Of a stretch of DNA of 64,000 bases, positions 12,104 to 24,744 are shown in pieces (the stretch's first letter is position 1; each line of letters begins with the position of its first letter). A program made the position numbers and the translations under genes. The notes under the pieces were generated by a model, which did not search any database, had not been told where the DNA came from, and saw only the letters and a list, made by a program, of their open reading frames with translations. This DNA is from Trogon surrucura (Eukaryota; Chordata; Aves; Trogoniformes; Trogonidae), in the NCBI GenBank assembly GCA_020746105.1, contig CM036618.1, positions 118,559,161 through 118,623,160 on the forward strand. Direction: 5' to 3'.

Positions 12104-14699
12104 AAAGCCTGCGGTTGATATTAGGGACCGGACTGAATACAGCAACCCTCCATCACCCTAGTGCGTAGGGTCGTAGGTGTACGGGAGCGTTTTTATCCCC
12201 TTCTTACAGAGGGAGCTCCTTGATGTGCTGAAGACAGAGCAAAAAAAGCACAAATAAAAGCTTTCGGCTTAGCTCTGTAGGATTAAACCAGCCGGCGTTT
12301 CCCAGAGAGCAGAGAGTTTCTTCTGAACCCACCTGTTTAGAAAGTCATTTGAGGTAGGCAAGGACTTATTGCTGAGCAAAGGCTTCTGGTTAGGAGATAC
12401 TTACCTGAGCTAATCTGTCTTAGGCCAGTTCTAAAAACAACAGCGGTGCTTTGACGGAGTTACCAGGTAGTCGGGATTTTCTTTTAGGGTACTGGGGACC
12501 GGGATATTTTTTCCTCCTTCCCAAAAGCTGCTCACCTAGAAAAGGCTGGGGTTTGCCTCATAAAGGTGTCAGCTTAACTGCAAATCTGGGTTTCAAGGAT
12601 GTGAATTTTAGCTCTAACACTGTTGGAAGCGGGATGGTGCATTTCCTCAGTTCCTTCGGTGTCGCTTGGATGTGATATTTCATTGGTTTTGGATGTGTGC
12701 TGCGCTGAAAGAGAGCTTTGCTGATCCTTTGGATGCAGTTTTTCTTTTAATTACCGTGTCCTGGGTTATTTTTAGGCTGTGGTAGAGCAAAATAATAACA
12801 GCAATACTACAGAAAAAGGGGGCCGGGGATGGGAAAGTGCATGGCATGTGTCGTCTTAACACAAGTAATCTTGTCGCTAGAGAAAAAAAAATCACTTTTT
12901 AAGTGTATTAAGAGAAGTTAACGTGTGTGTGCAAGCACGGTGAGTGTTTTTCTGCGCGCGCATACGTACAGGCACTAAAGGAATGTTTCACATGGGAAAA
13001 GCTCCCCTCGGTTACCCGAGTATGACGTGGGAGTGTCTGCATAGACTCAGCTTAAACAGAAAGTTGGTAGGAGCCAGAATAAGCTCCAAGCACTGAGGTC
13101 TATCAGAGTGTCTCCAAGAGGAAATAGCAGAAGCACCGTCGCTTGGACTGCCTAAAGCTCAACTGGAAAAGGCAGTGGGTAATAATATATGGTATGGAAG
13201 GAATAATATTGTAGCAGCCAGGGGATGGATTAGATGAGTTAAAAGGTTTTTCCATCTTCTGACTTCTGCAATATCCTGTGCAAGGGATGATCTGAACTTT
13301 TTTTCCCTTAATGAGCGCTCACGTTGGGAGTGATTTGATGGGGCCACCCGAGAAGTATTGGCAGAGCATCCCGAGCCATACCGTGTCTCTCCATCGGCCT
13401 TGGAAAGGATATTTGTGTTAGCAAGTGCCAAAACTTGTTCACAGACGACTCTTGCAAGAAGATTATTTACAACAGGGCAAACGGGGAAAAAAAAAAGAGA
13501 AGCGCAGAGCGGTTTTCTTTTCACCCCACCATAACTCCTTCATTAAAACGTGTCGCTGTTGCCAGTGCGTCTTCCCTCCCTCGTAAGCCCCCGCAAATAA
13601 AGCAATTTTTCCTCCCCGCTGCCTGCAAAGCCAACCCAACCCCTGTTTGATCGGGCTGTGCTGCGAGCACACGTTCGGATGTTAAAACTCGGGGAGGATT
13701 GGCTCTGTGTTTTACATTCTGTGTTTGCCTTAGGAGAGTCAGGTTCTGCCTCCTTTCCTCACCTTTTATTTTTTGGCAGGGTTGCCAAAGCAGCCTGCAA
13801 AACAGCCACGGGCAGCGTCTCGGAGCCCCGTCTCGTAGGAACGGGCTGATGCAGAAGTCGAGCGGCTTCGCCGCAGCGACGCAGGGATGCAACATCTTAT
13901 CACGTCGCATTTTTTTGATGCGTTTGTAGCTTCGCGAGCCTGTTGATTTTTTGCCTTCGTAGTTTGCAGCTCAATAACTCTGGCAGCCCCGGGATTTATT
14001 AACAGTAACGCTATGGAAAAAAAAAAATCTTACCGCGGGGCTATTAAACTATTATAATAAGTTGAGGAAATATTTTCTTTCGAAGGAGGAAAAGGCTGGC
14101 TTTGTCTGCAGCGTGACCGTGTCATATGGGCTGCGTTTTCTCGCCGCGCTGAAAAAGCAACGAGGAGTTTTAAATGCCAAAGCCAGCTCACACTTCAACG
14201 GCATTATCAGGCTGACTCACTCCTCTCAGCCAAGGAAAAGACTGTGCAAACTTTACCCAGGTTTTTTTTTCCCTCCCAGCCTCCTAGATGCATTTCTAAT
14301 AAAACAACTTCCTTCTCGGTGTTTAGTGTTTCCTCCGACGTGCAAGCCGGTCCCATGGGATAAACAGGATCGAGTTGGCGGCTTCCGAGTTGATTTTTAT
14401 TTTTCTTCCCCCCCCACCTCCAGCCCCGCTGCCTAGCGGGTCACCTCAACTTGGCAACTTTTTACAGCCTCGCCTGAATATAAAGCAGGTCGTGGGGATG
14501 GGCTATAAACCGCCTCACGCAGCTGCAAAATGGGCAAGGAGACTCAACGAGTTCTCTTTATCGCTCCCTCTGAATACGCCGGTGGCCGATGAAGAGAGCG
14601 GGTTGCAATCTTGTGACTTTACGGATAGTGATCCAACCATTTTTTGGCTACTTCGCAAATGCGGGGACCCCCGTTATTCTTTTGGAGGCTGGCGTGTGT
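12104..14699. other. intronic stretch without recognised genes
   Basis: I see no exon or named repeat. The stretch alternates AT-rich and GC-richer DNA with A-runs at 13486 and 14016 and a C-run at 14410. Open frames up to 129 codons exist on both strands but overlap each other and show no domain. Confidence 0.45.
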
Positions 14700-14900
14700 G
14701 AGGATCCAGGACTTGACTGCTATAAATTCGAGCTCTGTTCTTAGACTGCACCGTGCACTGCTTTTGTGATGCAAATGGCAGGCACAAAGTGTCCCTTTGA
14801 TAGTGTGCAGTCGGGAGACAAAAAAAAAGCATTCACTGCAACAGTAAAACTAATTCATAAAGCTGACGGACAATAGGAAAGCATTAGGGATTTTTTTATT
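14700..14900. promoter_or_regulatory. candidate conserved non-coding block
   Basis: A CpG-poor stretch with CTTTTGTGATGCAAATGG (octamer-like ATGCAAAT), CCCTTTGATAGTG (TCF/LEF-like CTTTGAT) and an AATTCATAAAGCTGACGG segment. These are recognisable factor-type motifs in quiet sequence. Function is inferred from composition only. Confidence 0.25.
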
Positions 14901-15899
14901 TTTTTTAAAAAATAATTTCTCGTAGACCAACTTGATCACTAATGTAAACAGTTCAAATGCAAACCCGGAGGAGGTAGGGGAAGGGGAGGGACCCGAAGGG
15001 CTGCGCTGCTGCCTTAGTTAACCCTGGACAACTTTGGGTAAAGTAAGGATTTAGAGTTCGACGTAAAACCGATGTGCGGTTTGTCATTGGGGGGCTGAAC
15101 CGTGGGCTTTATTCTGGCTACTGCGTTAGGTGTGGGCTGGGTTGCTCTTCAGAAGCAAGAAAACCATCGCGTAGGGGTCGTTGCTTTTTATTTTTGAGGT
15201 TGGAAAGCAGTTAATAGGCAATCCTGAGGGCATCAGTTTGGGGGGGGGGATTCGCTTCTCTCTGTCACCTACCGGAGTTTAGCTCAAGGTCATCTCACCT
15301 TGGTGCATTACGCTGAGTTCTGCAGGGGGCTGGAGGAAGGGGGGAAAAGAGCTTCTGAGATGGTTCTCCCGGCGTGGCCAGCCAGGCGACGGTGCTGCCG
15401 TGATAAGGGCGACGCTGGCCGGTCGCCACGACGTCCTTGCGACGACGCAACGCGTGACCTTTCGCTTGGGCATCGCTCCTGCCTCCGCGCCGCGGTCGGG
15501 CTGGCTGGCAGCGCCGGTGTCCAGGCGGTTCGGTGGCAATAAACTCCCAATTTTCTGGGCAGTAAACTCTGGGCAGGGTTATTTTCAGATTTTCCTGCCA
15601 CCGTCAGGATGCGCTGCTATGGCAGGCGAGGCCAAAAGGGAGGGAGCGTTATTGATACCGGCTTATAGATAAGATAAAGTCTATCGCTGTCCTGGCATCC
15701 AGCGTTCGCAGCCTGGGGCGGAAAATCTGAGGAGAGCGGTAACGGTTGGACAAGGGGTGTCATTAAGAGACAAACTTGGATGTTTTCCAGATGTATCTTA
15801 CTGGAGACTTCACCCACCGGCTGCAGTCCAAGGTGGTTTGGAAAGGGGAAAAAAAAAAAAAAAAAAAAAAAGGTCTTATTGTTTGTTTTGCTAAAAATG

Positions 15900-16215
15900 A
15901 TCTTGGCCGCATTAAAATGGGGCTTTTATTAAGGCTGCTGCTCTCTAAATACCATTCATAAAACAGTGATGAGAGGACATGATGGAAAGTTACATTTTTC
16001 TCTCTGTCACTTTGATTTCTTTGTTGCTGCTAAAATGACTGCTCTGACTCATATTTTGCATAGTTATTTTTACCTTTTCAAACGTTCCTTAACTGGTCGT
16101 ATTACCCTGGGCAAATCCCCCGGGGATAATTTTCATTTACATGCAGACTTTGATGGTGTTATTAAGCAATCGCTTTTCTGTACTAAGTCATTATTAAAAG
16201 TAATACCCACGGAGC
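15900..16215. promoter_or_regulatory. candidate conserved non-coding block
   Basis: Quiet AT-rich sequence follows directly on a 22-base A-run, with CATTCATAAAACAGTGATG, an ATGACTGC/TGACTCA-type motif near 16036 and TTATTAAGCAATCGC. It lacks repeats and has few CpG. It is a candidate enhancer in intron 8. Confidence 0.25.
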
Positions 16216-16943
16216 CTCAAAAAAAACACATTAATGGTGCCAAACAATCCGCATTTCGGCACTAGATTTATGGGAAGGGGGACGCACTAGGTCTCATACC
16301 CTTCGGTGGATGCTGCTCTGTAGTGTGGTAACAAAATACCAGAGCTGGATTCAGAGTTTTTATCTCTTGTCAGCCTTACTCTTTCAAATGACCTGCCTGC
16401 TTCCTACTTTTTTTTTTTTTCCCCCTTGGATTTGCCCTCTTCCCCTGGCCTTGGCGAGGAAGCCCATCTGCAGTCTTCCAGTATACCCAAGCTGGTTCTG
16501 GGAAGGAGGGTCAGCCTTCCCATCTGTAATCACTGGTTTATGGCTTCCACTGGAGGTGTTAATGCAGATCAAATGGAAAACACTCCGGCAAGAGCCTTAC
16601 AGCCCCTCGCGGCTGCCCCGCGTACGGTCCCACTCGTTAATTCCGATTATAAGACCTAAAGGTAATTCTGTTTGCTCTCCTAACGCGTTGGCGGCTCTCC
16701 TGGTGGTCCGGCGCCTCTTCTCTCCGATTCCCACCTTGATCAATTGTTTGCAAATAATTAAGCTTTTAAGAGATAATGGTAGGAGCTAATGTACACAACG
16801 AAGCGAAGGTCTCGAGTCACCGCTGATGGAACGGGGTGGGGGGGCACAGTTTGCTTTGGTATCCCAAAGTGATCCAGAGTGAGGGGTGGAGGCACTGCGG
16901 CGTTTGGAGACGCGCATTTCCGTATATATTGATATATTTTGTG

Positions 16944-17040
16944 GAGTCGTAGGATATCTCGAGATGGAAGGGACCCATAAGGGTAAGCAAATCCAAATCC
17001 CTGCTCCTTGCAAGACTGCGTAAAAGCAAACCAGTTGACT
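16944..17040 (-). mobile_element. old CR1 LINE 3'-end fragment
   Basis: The run GAGTCGTAGGATATCTCGAG, then ATGGAAGGGACCCATAAGGG and CTGCTCCTTGCAAGACTGCG, matches the antisense CR1 3' end with many substitutions. It is an old fragment lying directly before a TA-rich microsatellite. Confidence 0.75.
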
Positions 17041-17180
17041 AAAATATATAAATATATATATATATAAAAATACATATATATTTATATATATATACACATA
17101 TATAAAAAATATATACATTTTATACGTATACAGGCAAATATAATATACAAATATATGCAAGCATATATAAATATATCTCT
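17041..17180. repeat. TA-rich microsatellite
   Basis: Imperfect TATA/TATATAAA repeats run for about 140 bp. The open frames on the minus strand made of Ile/Tyr are by-products of this repeat. It adjoins the CR1 remnant at 16944-17040. Confidence 0.85.
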
Positions 17181-19480
17181 GTGCTTGTGTCATTATCCCT
17201 TTAAACAACCAATGGGAAGCTTTTGGAAGGCATCCGTCGTTCTTGCACGGGGGGGGAAATAAAGCCCGACAGCGGCGGTTCGGGCTGAATTTCGTATTTC
17301 TTCATCAAATGGCAGTTCTCAGGGTTTCCCCCCTTTCTCTCGGTTGCGATGTGATGTCTGCCTTTGCCTGTAGCACCGGCCTTCCGAGCCCTGCGGGTGG
17401 GAATGCAACAAGGCTTTGACTGTTTTTATAGCAACCTAGCCTGTGGCGTGCTGGTTCTTTGTCAAGGCATTTTTATTATTTATTTAATTATGTATATATA
17501 TTTTTTATTTTTTTTTTTAACCTACAAAGGAACAACTCATACGATCCACGGAAAGCTTATATAATAAGGATGCCCAGCGTTTAAGATTATTTTAAAACCA
17601 CGCCAAGCCACAGTTAAAAAGCCTGCTGCCTTGCGAGCTGTGAGCTAAGAGGAGTTGGCTATGCGAAGTCCCAGGCTGCCATGTGATTGTGGCAAATTAG
17701 AGATTTATCAGGAAATTCAAAGTTTGTTCTGTGCTGGGATGTATTAAAAAATAAATAAATAAATACATCAGATGACCTTAAACATACCACGGTTTGAGGA
17801 ATTTGGGGTTGGGGACTTTTAAAGCAATTATTTTTACAGTGACTGTATTATACTGATGGCTAATTTTATCCAGTCTTGTCTGTTTGGGGGGGGGGGAAAA
17901 AAAAAAGAAAAAGTCCAGAACAATTGAAAATTGCTTAATGGAGACAGAGTTCTCAATTCCAATAGCTAGAGGCTGTCTGGTAATTATTGCTTGCTGCATG
18001 AAATTAGACACAGTTTGTTCAATTACTTAAAATTAGATCACATGTAAGGTGGCAAAGCGAAATAAGGAAAAAAAAAAAGAATCATTTTGTCCTCGCTTGA
18101 TGGCAAAGTAATGAAATGGGAAGTAAGCTATAAAGATGAAAATGTTACAAACCATCTCTGTAGGGTTTGGGGTTGTTTTTTTTTTTGGAAGAGAAACAAA
18201 ATGTTGTGTTCAGATAGATGGATGTTAAGTACAATTGGCTGTTGTGGATGAACGTGTCTATAAGGCAGATGATAAAATTCTATATTCCTGCATGTCTAAA
18301 ATGCAAAAAAAAAAGAAGTTAAATCCCTTTTCCCTGCGTCTTTCCCTTTGTAGTTCTGGAGCGAAGATACATGCAGAAAATACAGGTGTGCAGGTGCCAA
18401 GAAAACAGTATTTTTCAAAGATTGGGAGAGTCCCCACCATTGTGGGGGTGAAAAAAAAAATAGAATTTTCTATAATTTTGTAGCCCACGGCGGTGGACTT
18501 GGAAACGTGCAAATGGAAGTTGCTGGAGTTACAACGAAAATTGTGATTTGTTGAAGGGAGGTGGTGCAGGCGTGTTACGTAACCACGAGATGCCAGATAA
18601 GAATACATAAAATCTGCTAAATAGTTACGACGCCAATAAGGTTGCAGAGTTTTACGAGGTTTTAAATTCTTACGCTTTGCGAGGCTTCGGTTTACGTCTC
18701 GGGTAATATCACGGCAGAGAATGCGGTCGAAGAACGTGGGAACGTTTCAGGGCTAATAAAGGGCATGTGTGTGTAAGAGGAAATATTTCGTGTGACAACC
18801 TAAATGGGATGTTGCGATAGGTCCAACTGCGTACGTTGAATTATCTGTATCGAAATGTTTTTAAGTACCTTGCAGCAAAGCAGGTCGGAATCCAATGTGT
18901 GCTGGGTGTCCATGTTAGGAGCTGAGCTGAATCCTCAAAACCAAGGTTTTTCCTGGAAGTTGTTGCATTTCCAATATTTGACTGTTTCCTCTTGGGGCAG
19001 CGAGTGGAAAGGACATAAATGATATTTCTAAATTTCAACCGTGGTCGTGGTTTCTGCTGCTCTGGATTCACGCCGGGGCGAGTTTTCTGAGAAAGCCATC
19101 GAGTCCTCGCAAGAAACGTAACTTAGGATTGAATTTTAACGTTCTCTTCGATTAAACTGGTTATTTATTTTCCATCTCCTAGGATTAGCGCAGCGCAGCT
19201 ACGTTAACGTCAGGCAAAAAAATGCGCCGATCGTTGACCTTGCGTTGGCCTGCGTTCAAAACCCGGGCGCTTGTTTCCGTCCAGGATGCTGATCTGATTT
19301 GCAAATTATTTTGGGGCGCTGGCGAGATTTTGTCTTCGCCGTCGCAGCAAACATCGGCGTGTTTAGTTTAGCAGAGAAGGGCTTTATCACGTTCTTTATT
19401 GTGCCGTGAAATCCAGAAAAGGGGAAGGGGGCGGGAAAAAAAAAAAGGGCGATTTGACTCTAATCGGTCATTTGAGACAA
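17181..19480. other. intronic stretch without recognised genes
   Basis: AT-rich intron with T-runs near 17510, a G-run followed by an A-run at 17886-17905, and A-runs at 18068 and 18304. The part from 17700 to 18260 is quiet AT-rich sequence and may hold conserved elements. The part from 18600 to 19400 has scattered CpG. No exon is supported. Confidence 0.45.
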
Positions 19481-19484
19481 GTGC

Positions 19485-19650
19485 AAAAACTTCCAGCTAA
19501 TGCAACAAATATCCTTCTTGAGTATCAAGGTACTGCCAGTATCCTAGGCAGTTATTTCTCCACTTCACTAATCTTTATAATTGGCTTGTCTTTTACTGCC
19601 ATTAATTAAGCGATGTAGTAGCCCATTAATAATTATAAAAGAGCGACACA
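19485..19650. promoter_or_regulatory. candidate conserved block just upstream of exon 9
   Basis: This block lies about 160-330 bp before exon 9. It is quiet AT-rich sequence with CTTTATAATTGGCTTGTC, ACTGCCATTAATTAAGCG and CCCATTAATAATTATAAAAG. These are dense homeodomain-type TAAT/ATTA cores. It may be a splicing-associated or enhancer element; conservation could not be tested here. Confidence 0.3.
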
Positions 19651-19810
19651 CCTCAGCGTTTTCACCTTTCAATAATAGATGTCACGCTTCTATTTTTTTT
19701 TTTTTTAATATAATTTAAAATAAAAACCAGGCAGCAAAAAAAAAAAAAAAAAGAAAAAAAAAAAAAGGCGCATCGTTTTAAATGTCTGTATTTATTTTGG
19801 TGTCTTGTAG

Positions 19811-19887
19811 CACCCTTACCCTTCAGAAGAGCAGAAAAAGCAGTTGGCACAAGACACGGGGCTCACTATACTTCAGGTGAACAACTG
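19811..19887 (+). CDS. MEIS1: MEIS1 exon 9: homeodomain PYP loop to start of helix 3
   Basis: This 77 nt internal exon encodes HPYPSEEQKKQLAQDTG and then LTILQVNN plus the first two bases of a Trp codon. It holds the PYP of the three-amino-acid loop extension that defines TALE homeodomains, between helices 1 and 2, then helix 2 and the entry to helix 3. MEIS1 is a nuclear transcription factor that binds TGACAG-type sites and cooperates with PBX and HOX proteins. The acceptor is TTGTAG before CAC, the donor is CTG|GTAAGT, and the exon starts in phase 0 and ends in phase 2. The peptide alone does not separate MEIS1 from MEIS2; exons 11-13 do. The upstream part of the gene (PBX-interacting domain, helix 1) is outside the window. 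Confidence 0.97.
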
Positions 19888-20899
19888 GTAAGTAATTTTC
19901 CTTGGTGTTTCGATACGGCCGCTGGCACCCTCCAGCTTTGCGTTTTTGAGGACGCACCTTGCCCTTGTCTGCTTCCCCCCCACCCTTGCTGCTGTTTTAT
20001 TGATGCAAAAGGGATATAAGCCGGGTGAGCGGTTTGACTTGTGGGAACTCTGAGGTTTGCTGCCGCAGCAAACGAGCCGTATTTTTCTTTTCCCGTTGCT
20101 CGGGCATCTGTCAGCGTGTTTGTATTTGGGCACCGGTCCTCCTTGGGGCTGAGCACGCGTCTCCTTCGGTAGGAAGCCGCGTCCAGTTTGAGGGCTTCAG
20201 TCTTGGAAGGAGGTGGAGGTGCTGGAGTGAAAAAAATAAGGGGCAGTTGGTCCCGTTTCTGTTATTTTGGGATGCTGTCTTTTTTTTTTGTCAATGTTCT
20301 TAGTGGGGTTTATCTTTTTGACTGACGTCCTTCTAATTCGTTACTGGTTTGTTTTAAAAGTGCAATTTTTGAAAGCGCGGATGAGCTTCGAGGACAATCT
20401 GGTTCTGAAGTACAGCGTGGAGCAATTTTATTTATTTATTCCAGCTAAAGGTTGCTGGAGCCCCTGATCTGTTGTAGCAGCATTTTTTTCTGAAGGAGAT
20501 CATGATCTGTGCTGTTTCTACAGTGGATTTTGGGGTGCTGACTGTCCAGGGCTTGGTGAAGGCAACCGGTGGAAATTACTTGTGATTTAAGTATAAAAAC
20601 ACAACAGCAAACCTCTTAAAAAAAAAAAAGAACTTGATTTATTACTCTTTGTTACTGCATCGAAATGCAGGTTTCTCCCACCGTCCCAGAACAAGTGTCA
20701 TATTTGAAGTGTGTTGCAATCTAATACCTTGTAAAACTAAGTGTATCTAATTAATTGTCCTAATATTTTTAGATTCGTGTTTATGATGGGAAACCTTATC
20801 CTCTTTGAAGTAATACCCAGAAAATGGCCAAGGCGAACGGCGAGCCTGCTGGGGAGAAGGGAGGGAGGGAGGGGTGCCAGTTTGCAGACAAAAGTATTT

Positions 20900-21260
20900 T
20901 TTTCCCCGTTCAATAAGTGTCAGAGATTAATATTACTGGAGCTCTGATTACATGGCCTAATCCATTTTAGTGAATAAATTTCGTCTTGATGTCCATTGCA
21001 CCTACATTAACAAACCCTCCTCTCTTAGAGAGAGTAGGAGCCTATGGGAGAGATTTCAGATATATTAAACCCCATTACAGAAAATGTAATTTCTGTCAAT
21101 ATAATCCCGTGTATTCTTCAATTTAGTACTTTAGAGATAACAAGCTACTTACAATATATTTGCCTTTGGAGGATTAATTTACAAAGTGCACTATCTGGGA
21201 GACGCAGGCGGGCTCACATAAGCATAGCTTGTAAGGGTTATCAATTTCTGTGACCCCGCA
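20900..21260. promoter_or_regulatory. candidate conserved non-coding block in intron 9
   Basis: The stretch is quiet and AT-rich, with ATTAATATTACTGGAGCTC, GATTACATGGCCTAATCC, GTGAATAAATTTCG and CAATATAATCCCGTG. It has no long homopolymer and no known repeat over about 350 bp, which is rare in this homopolymer-rich window. It is among the better candidates here for a deeply conserved enhancer. Confidence 0.35.
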
Positions 21261-22404
21261 GCAGCCCTGGGAGATCAATTTTTTTTGAAGCCCTTTAAGA
21301 CACTGAATAAAGGAAAATACCAAATACTTAGCGCATGTGGAGTAGGCTTCCCACATACTGGCTTGAAACAGAGGGATAAAAGGGGTAAAATACGTATTAG
21401 AAGGAAACGTAACCTGGGGTGTTTTGGCTCAGGCAGGGAAAATTAGCGTTTGCTTCAGCGTTGACGTCCTCCAGCCTTCGTCCAGGCGATATCCTAATTT
21501 ATATGGTTGTCCTTCAGTTTAACGACAGGCGCTCTGGCCGGTCGAGAAGCTGCGTACGGTTCGTCAGGGGTCTTATTTAGCGACGGGGGCGGAGCGAGAG
21601 CGCGCTGTTTCGGAGGGCTCTGGCAGCAGAGGATTTGGCAGCGGGCGAGCCCGTCGGTTTAGGATGGGCCCATCAAAGACATTTTTCGAGGGATGCTTTG
21701 GGATGCTTTGAACTAAAGCTGGAGGAATTTCTCGCGAGCGATTTTCCGGGGTGGTTTTTTTTTTTTTTTTCAGTGCCCATCTCGCCTCGGATTCGAGGGG
21801 TTTTTACTTTGGCTTTGTGTCAGATGTGTTTTTCTAAGTTCCTTATGTGCAAGGGAGAAGGGGGAAAAAAAAAAAAGGACAAAAAGTAGGTCAAAACACA
21901 TTCTAACTGAAGCCTTGTGGATGTAGGGCAGGCTTGCTCTGCTTGAGCTAGTTTGGTAATTCTGCTGTGGTGTTACAATTGTATGAATTATTGAGATAAT
22001 TCCCCTTCCCTCCCCAGCCCCGTGAAGATTTAACACTATAGAGACGGGCGGGGCTTTTCTTCAATCGCAGAGATGCCAAAAATACACTTTTACAGAGATG
22101 CTTTTTGTTATGGGTGCTAAGGAACGAGGAGGCTGTGAGGCCGTGGCTGCAGGTTGCATCCTCAGGAAACACCCAGCCATGACCAACGAGCCCAAATCCT
22201 CCCAAATCCTGCAGGGGGGTGTTGCTGAATCCCCTTCTTCCCAAGGCGACGTGCGGGAGAAGAAACTCCTCTTGCCCGTTTGCCGCAGAGAAGAGCGAAC
22301 GCATCGCTTTGCTTTTCTTCGTGGGGCTCATAAGTCATTCAGGCACGACTCGCGAAAAAAAAATCTTGCGTTCCTCCTCTAGGTTTCTTCCAAACTTGTT
22401 AACA

Positions 22405-22650
22405 CACATGTACATTTTTGTATTAATGATGAGTCATTGTAAATCACTGCTGCAGAGATTAAATGAAATGCTGAAGGGCAGGCTGGGTGCGGATCAGTCA
22501 TAAATTATTGGCAGCAACACAGCATGTGGGAATACATGAAATGTGCATGAAAAACATAAACTCATGTCTGGTAGCATGGTCGTTAGCCCAGACTGGGAAT
22601 GCTGGATTTTCTGGATAGAATTAGAAGTTTGCCACACAGCAGTCAGTGAA
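22405..22650. promoter_or_regulatory. candidate conserved non-coding block in intron 9
   Basis: Quiet sequence with ATGATGAGTCATTGTAAATC (AP-1/MAF-like TGAGTCA), CAGTCATAAATTATTGGC and TACATGAAATGTGCATG. It has very few CpG and no repeat. A candidate regulatory element on composition only. Confidence 0.3.
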
Positions 22651-24271
22651 GAGAGCGTTTGTTTTCTGCAGATTGAAAGCATTTGAGCAATTTTATTATT
22701 TTTTTTTGGGGGGTCATATTTTGAATGCCTTTCCAGTATGTGCTAGTTGCATACTTCAGTTCTCTGCCGTAACGAAAAAAGTCGTACTTTTCACATACGG
22801 TCTGCCCCGGTGTTCGGGCTCCCTGGGTGGACGCACACAACTCCTATTGACGGTGGAGGAGTCCCAGGAATGGGGTGGTGATGTGAGACGTGCCGGAAAA
22901 TATAACAGTGGTAGGGCACATATCTTCAAAAATACCACAGTTTTAACATGACCCTTTTCCTTGGGTTGTTTCATTTTTTTTCCCGAGCGGTGAAATAATC
23001 CACACAGAGGATTTTTCCCTTTTTTTTTTTTTTTTTGGTGTGAATTGCCAGCGTTGCCTTCTGGTACCATCTTTTTGCTACAGTTGGATGTTTCTATCGT
23101 GGGAAGAAGAAGCCCTTACCCTGTTACCGGAAAAAAAACCAACCCAAATAATAAAATCCGTGGCAGGTGGGAAGGTAGCAGAGTTCAAGATGTCGTTAGT
23201 CTAAATGAGCCCTTCAGGTCTCTGTCTTGTGAGTTATTTAACCCTGCAGCAGTTTAGGGTTTGAAGCATAGTAACGTGAATTAGAAGAGGCGCTCGTGAT
23301 TTTTGTAACGTCGCGTATATGGACACGGAAGGGACCTGACCAGGTACAGGTTAATAAGGTGCTTTTCCTCAGTGATAAAAACCGTGATTGAAATATCCAG
23401 GAGGCGCGATCCGGTCAGTCCTTACCTCAGTCGAGAGCCAGACAGGCTCGATTGAACAATCTATACAGTTCTGTTGTTTACTACATCCCAGCTGAATCTC
23501 TTCTCGTTAAGAACTAATGGTAAATAATTACTGATGGTGCTCTGCGGAGAAGAGAGAGCAATTCTCATCAAGGGCCGCATTAGGTGTCAGATGCTTGTTT
23601 ATGTTTTCGGAAAGCCTGGGTACACACAAATAAATGGCTGCGTATTTGTGAAATAACGTGCCGCTATAACCTCTCTTTACGTGCACGCCTGTGTGTGACT
23701 GTCTCTCGGAACAGAGTTGCATGCAACTGCGTTAAAAAGCTCTTTATTAAAAAAAAAAGATTAAGTTTGAAAATTTAAACCCTTAAAGCTCCAGCCTTCT
23801 ATTAGGTGTTTCCATTCTGCTTTTTCCAAAATACCCTTGTGCTATCTAGGGCACAGACCAGACAATGATGGAGCAGCTAGTCAATATTTTATCTTACCCT
23901 CATTCTTCAGCGCTTCGTTTGTTGAGCACGGTATTCAAACTGTGTGCTTGAAGATGGAATTAATAATTTCTGCTGGGCTTGCCTGTGGCACTTACTGCTG
24001 TAATACCCAAGTCCTCCCCTGACCTCCGCCTGCCTGTATATTCCTTCAAGGTTGTGGGTCTGCATGATATTTTTACAGTTGCCCTGCAAAGAGAGAGAGA
24101 ATAGTGTTGTCCCTGTATACAGGTGGAGAAGTGAGGCTCAGGGAGGTCCAGGTCAAGCACAGCCACTGGTTTGGGGTCGGTCTGGGGCTCTGAGATGACT
24201 CAAAACGACAGCAAGTTGTCCACGTTTAAGATCCAATGACCGCTGAAACTTGGGAGTGGCCAAACTACAAT

Positions 24272-24744
24272 TGAGCTGCTGGAGAGAGTCCAGCGCAGGG
24301 CAACTGGGATGATGAAGGGAGTGGAGCATCTCCCTGATGAGGAAAGGCTGAGGGAGCTGGGGCTCTTTAGTTTGGAGAAGAGGAGACTGAGGGGTGACCT
24401 CATTAATGTTTACAAATATATCAAGGGTGAGTGTCACGAGGATGGAGCCAGGCTTTTCTCAGTGACAACCACTGATAGGACAAGGGGTAATGGGCTGAAA
24501 CTGGAACATAAGAGGTTCCGCTTAAACTCGAGAAGAAACTTCTTCTCAGTGAGGGTGACGGAGCCCTGGCACAGGCTGCCCAGGGAGGTTGTGGAGTCTC
24601 CTTCTCTGGAGACATTCAAGACCTGCCTGGACACGTTCCTGTGTAGCATTATCTGGGCGTTCCTGCTCTGGCAGGGGGATTGGACTTGATGATCTTTCGA
24701 GGTCCCTTCCAATCCCTAACATTCTGTGATTCTGTGATTCTGTG
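24272..24744 (+). mobile_element. CR1 LINE, 5'-truncated 3' end
   Basis: It starts inside the segment encoding [10 protein letters not shown] and runs to three terminal ATTCTGTG-type repeats at 24744. The frame from 24309 encodes [20 protein letters not shown] and continues to 24689, ending at a natural-looking stop, so the remaining C-terminus is intact. Only the last fifth or so of the protein is present, hence no activity. It is nearly identical to the copies at 11325-12103 and 41533-42063 and lies in the sense orientation in MEIS1 intron 9. Confidence 0.95.

Larger units (their letters stand above)
1..19810 (+). other. MEIS1: MEIS1 intron 8 (3' part, by analogy)
   Basis: This stretch lies directly upstream of the exon that starts at 19811 and holds no sequence I can read as a MEIS1 coding exon. 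The preceding exon of the family, encoding the homeodomain N-terminal arm and helix 1, was looked for and not found, so it probably lies before the window. The stretch mixes AT-rich blocks of quiet composition, CpG-rich patches (5.6-6.3 kb, 15.3-15.5 kb), CR1 fragments and simple repeats. In mammals the matching intron is large and rich in conserved enhancers; that the same holds here is inference. Confidence 0.8.

Noticed and set aside
1-19810. Preceding MEIS1 exon (homeodomain arm and helix 1)
   Set aside because: Looked for FPKVATNIMRAW- and FQHLT-type coding before exon 9 and did not find it; it is probably upstream of the window.
19811-19887. Assignment to MEIS2 or MEIS3
   Set aside because: This exon alone would fit MEIS2, but the linker [14 protein letters not shown] and the tails in exons 12 and 13 match MEIS1.
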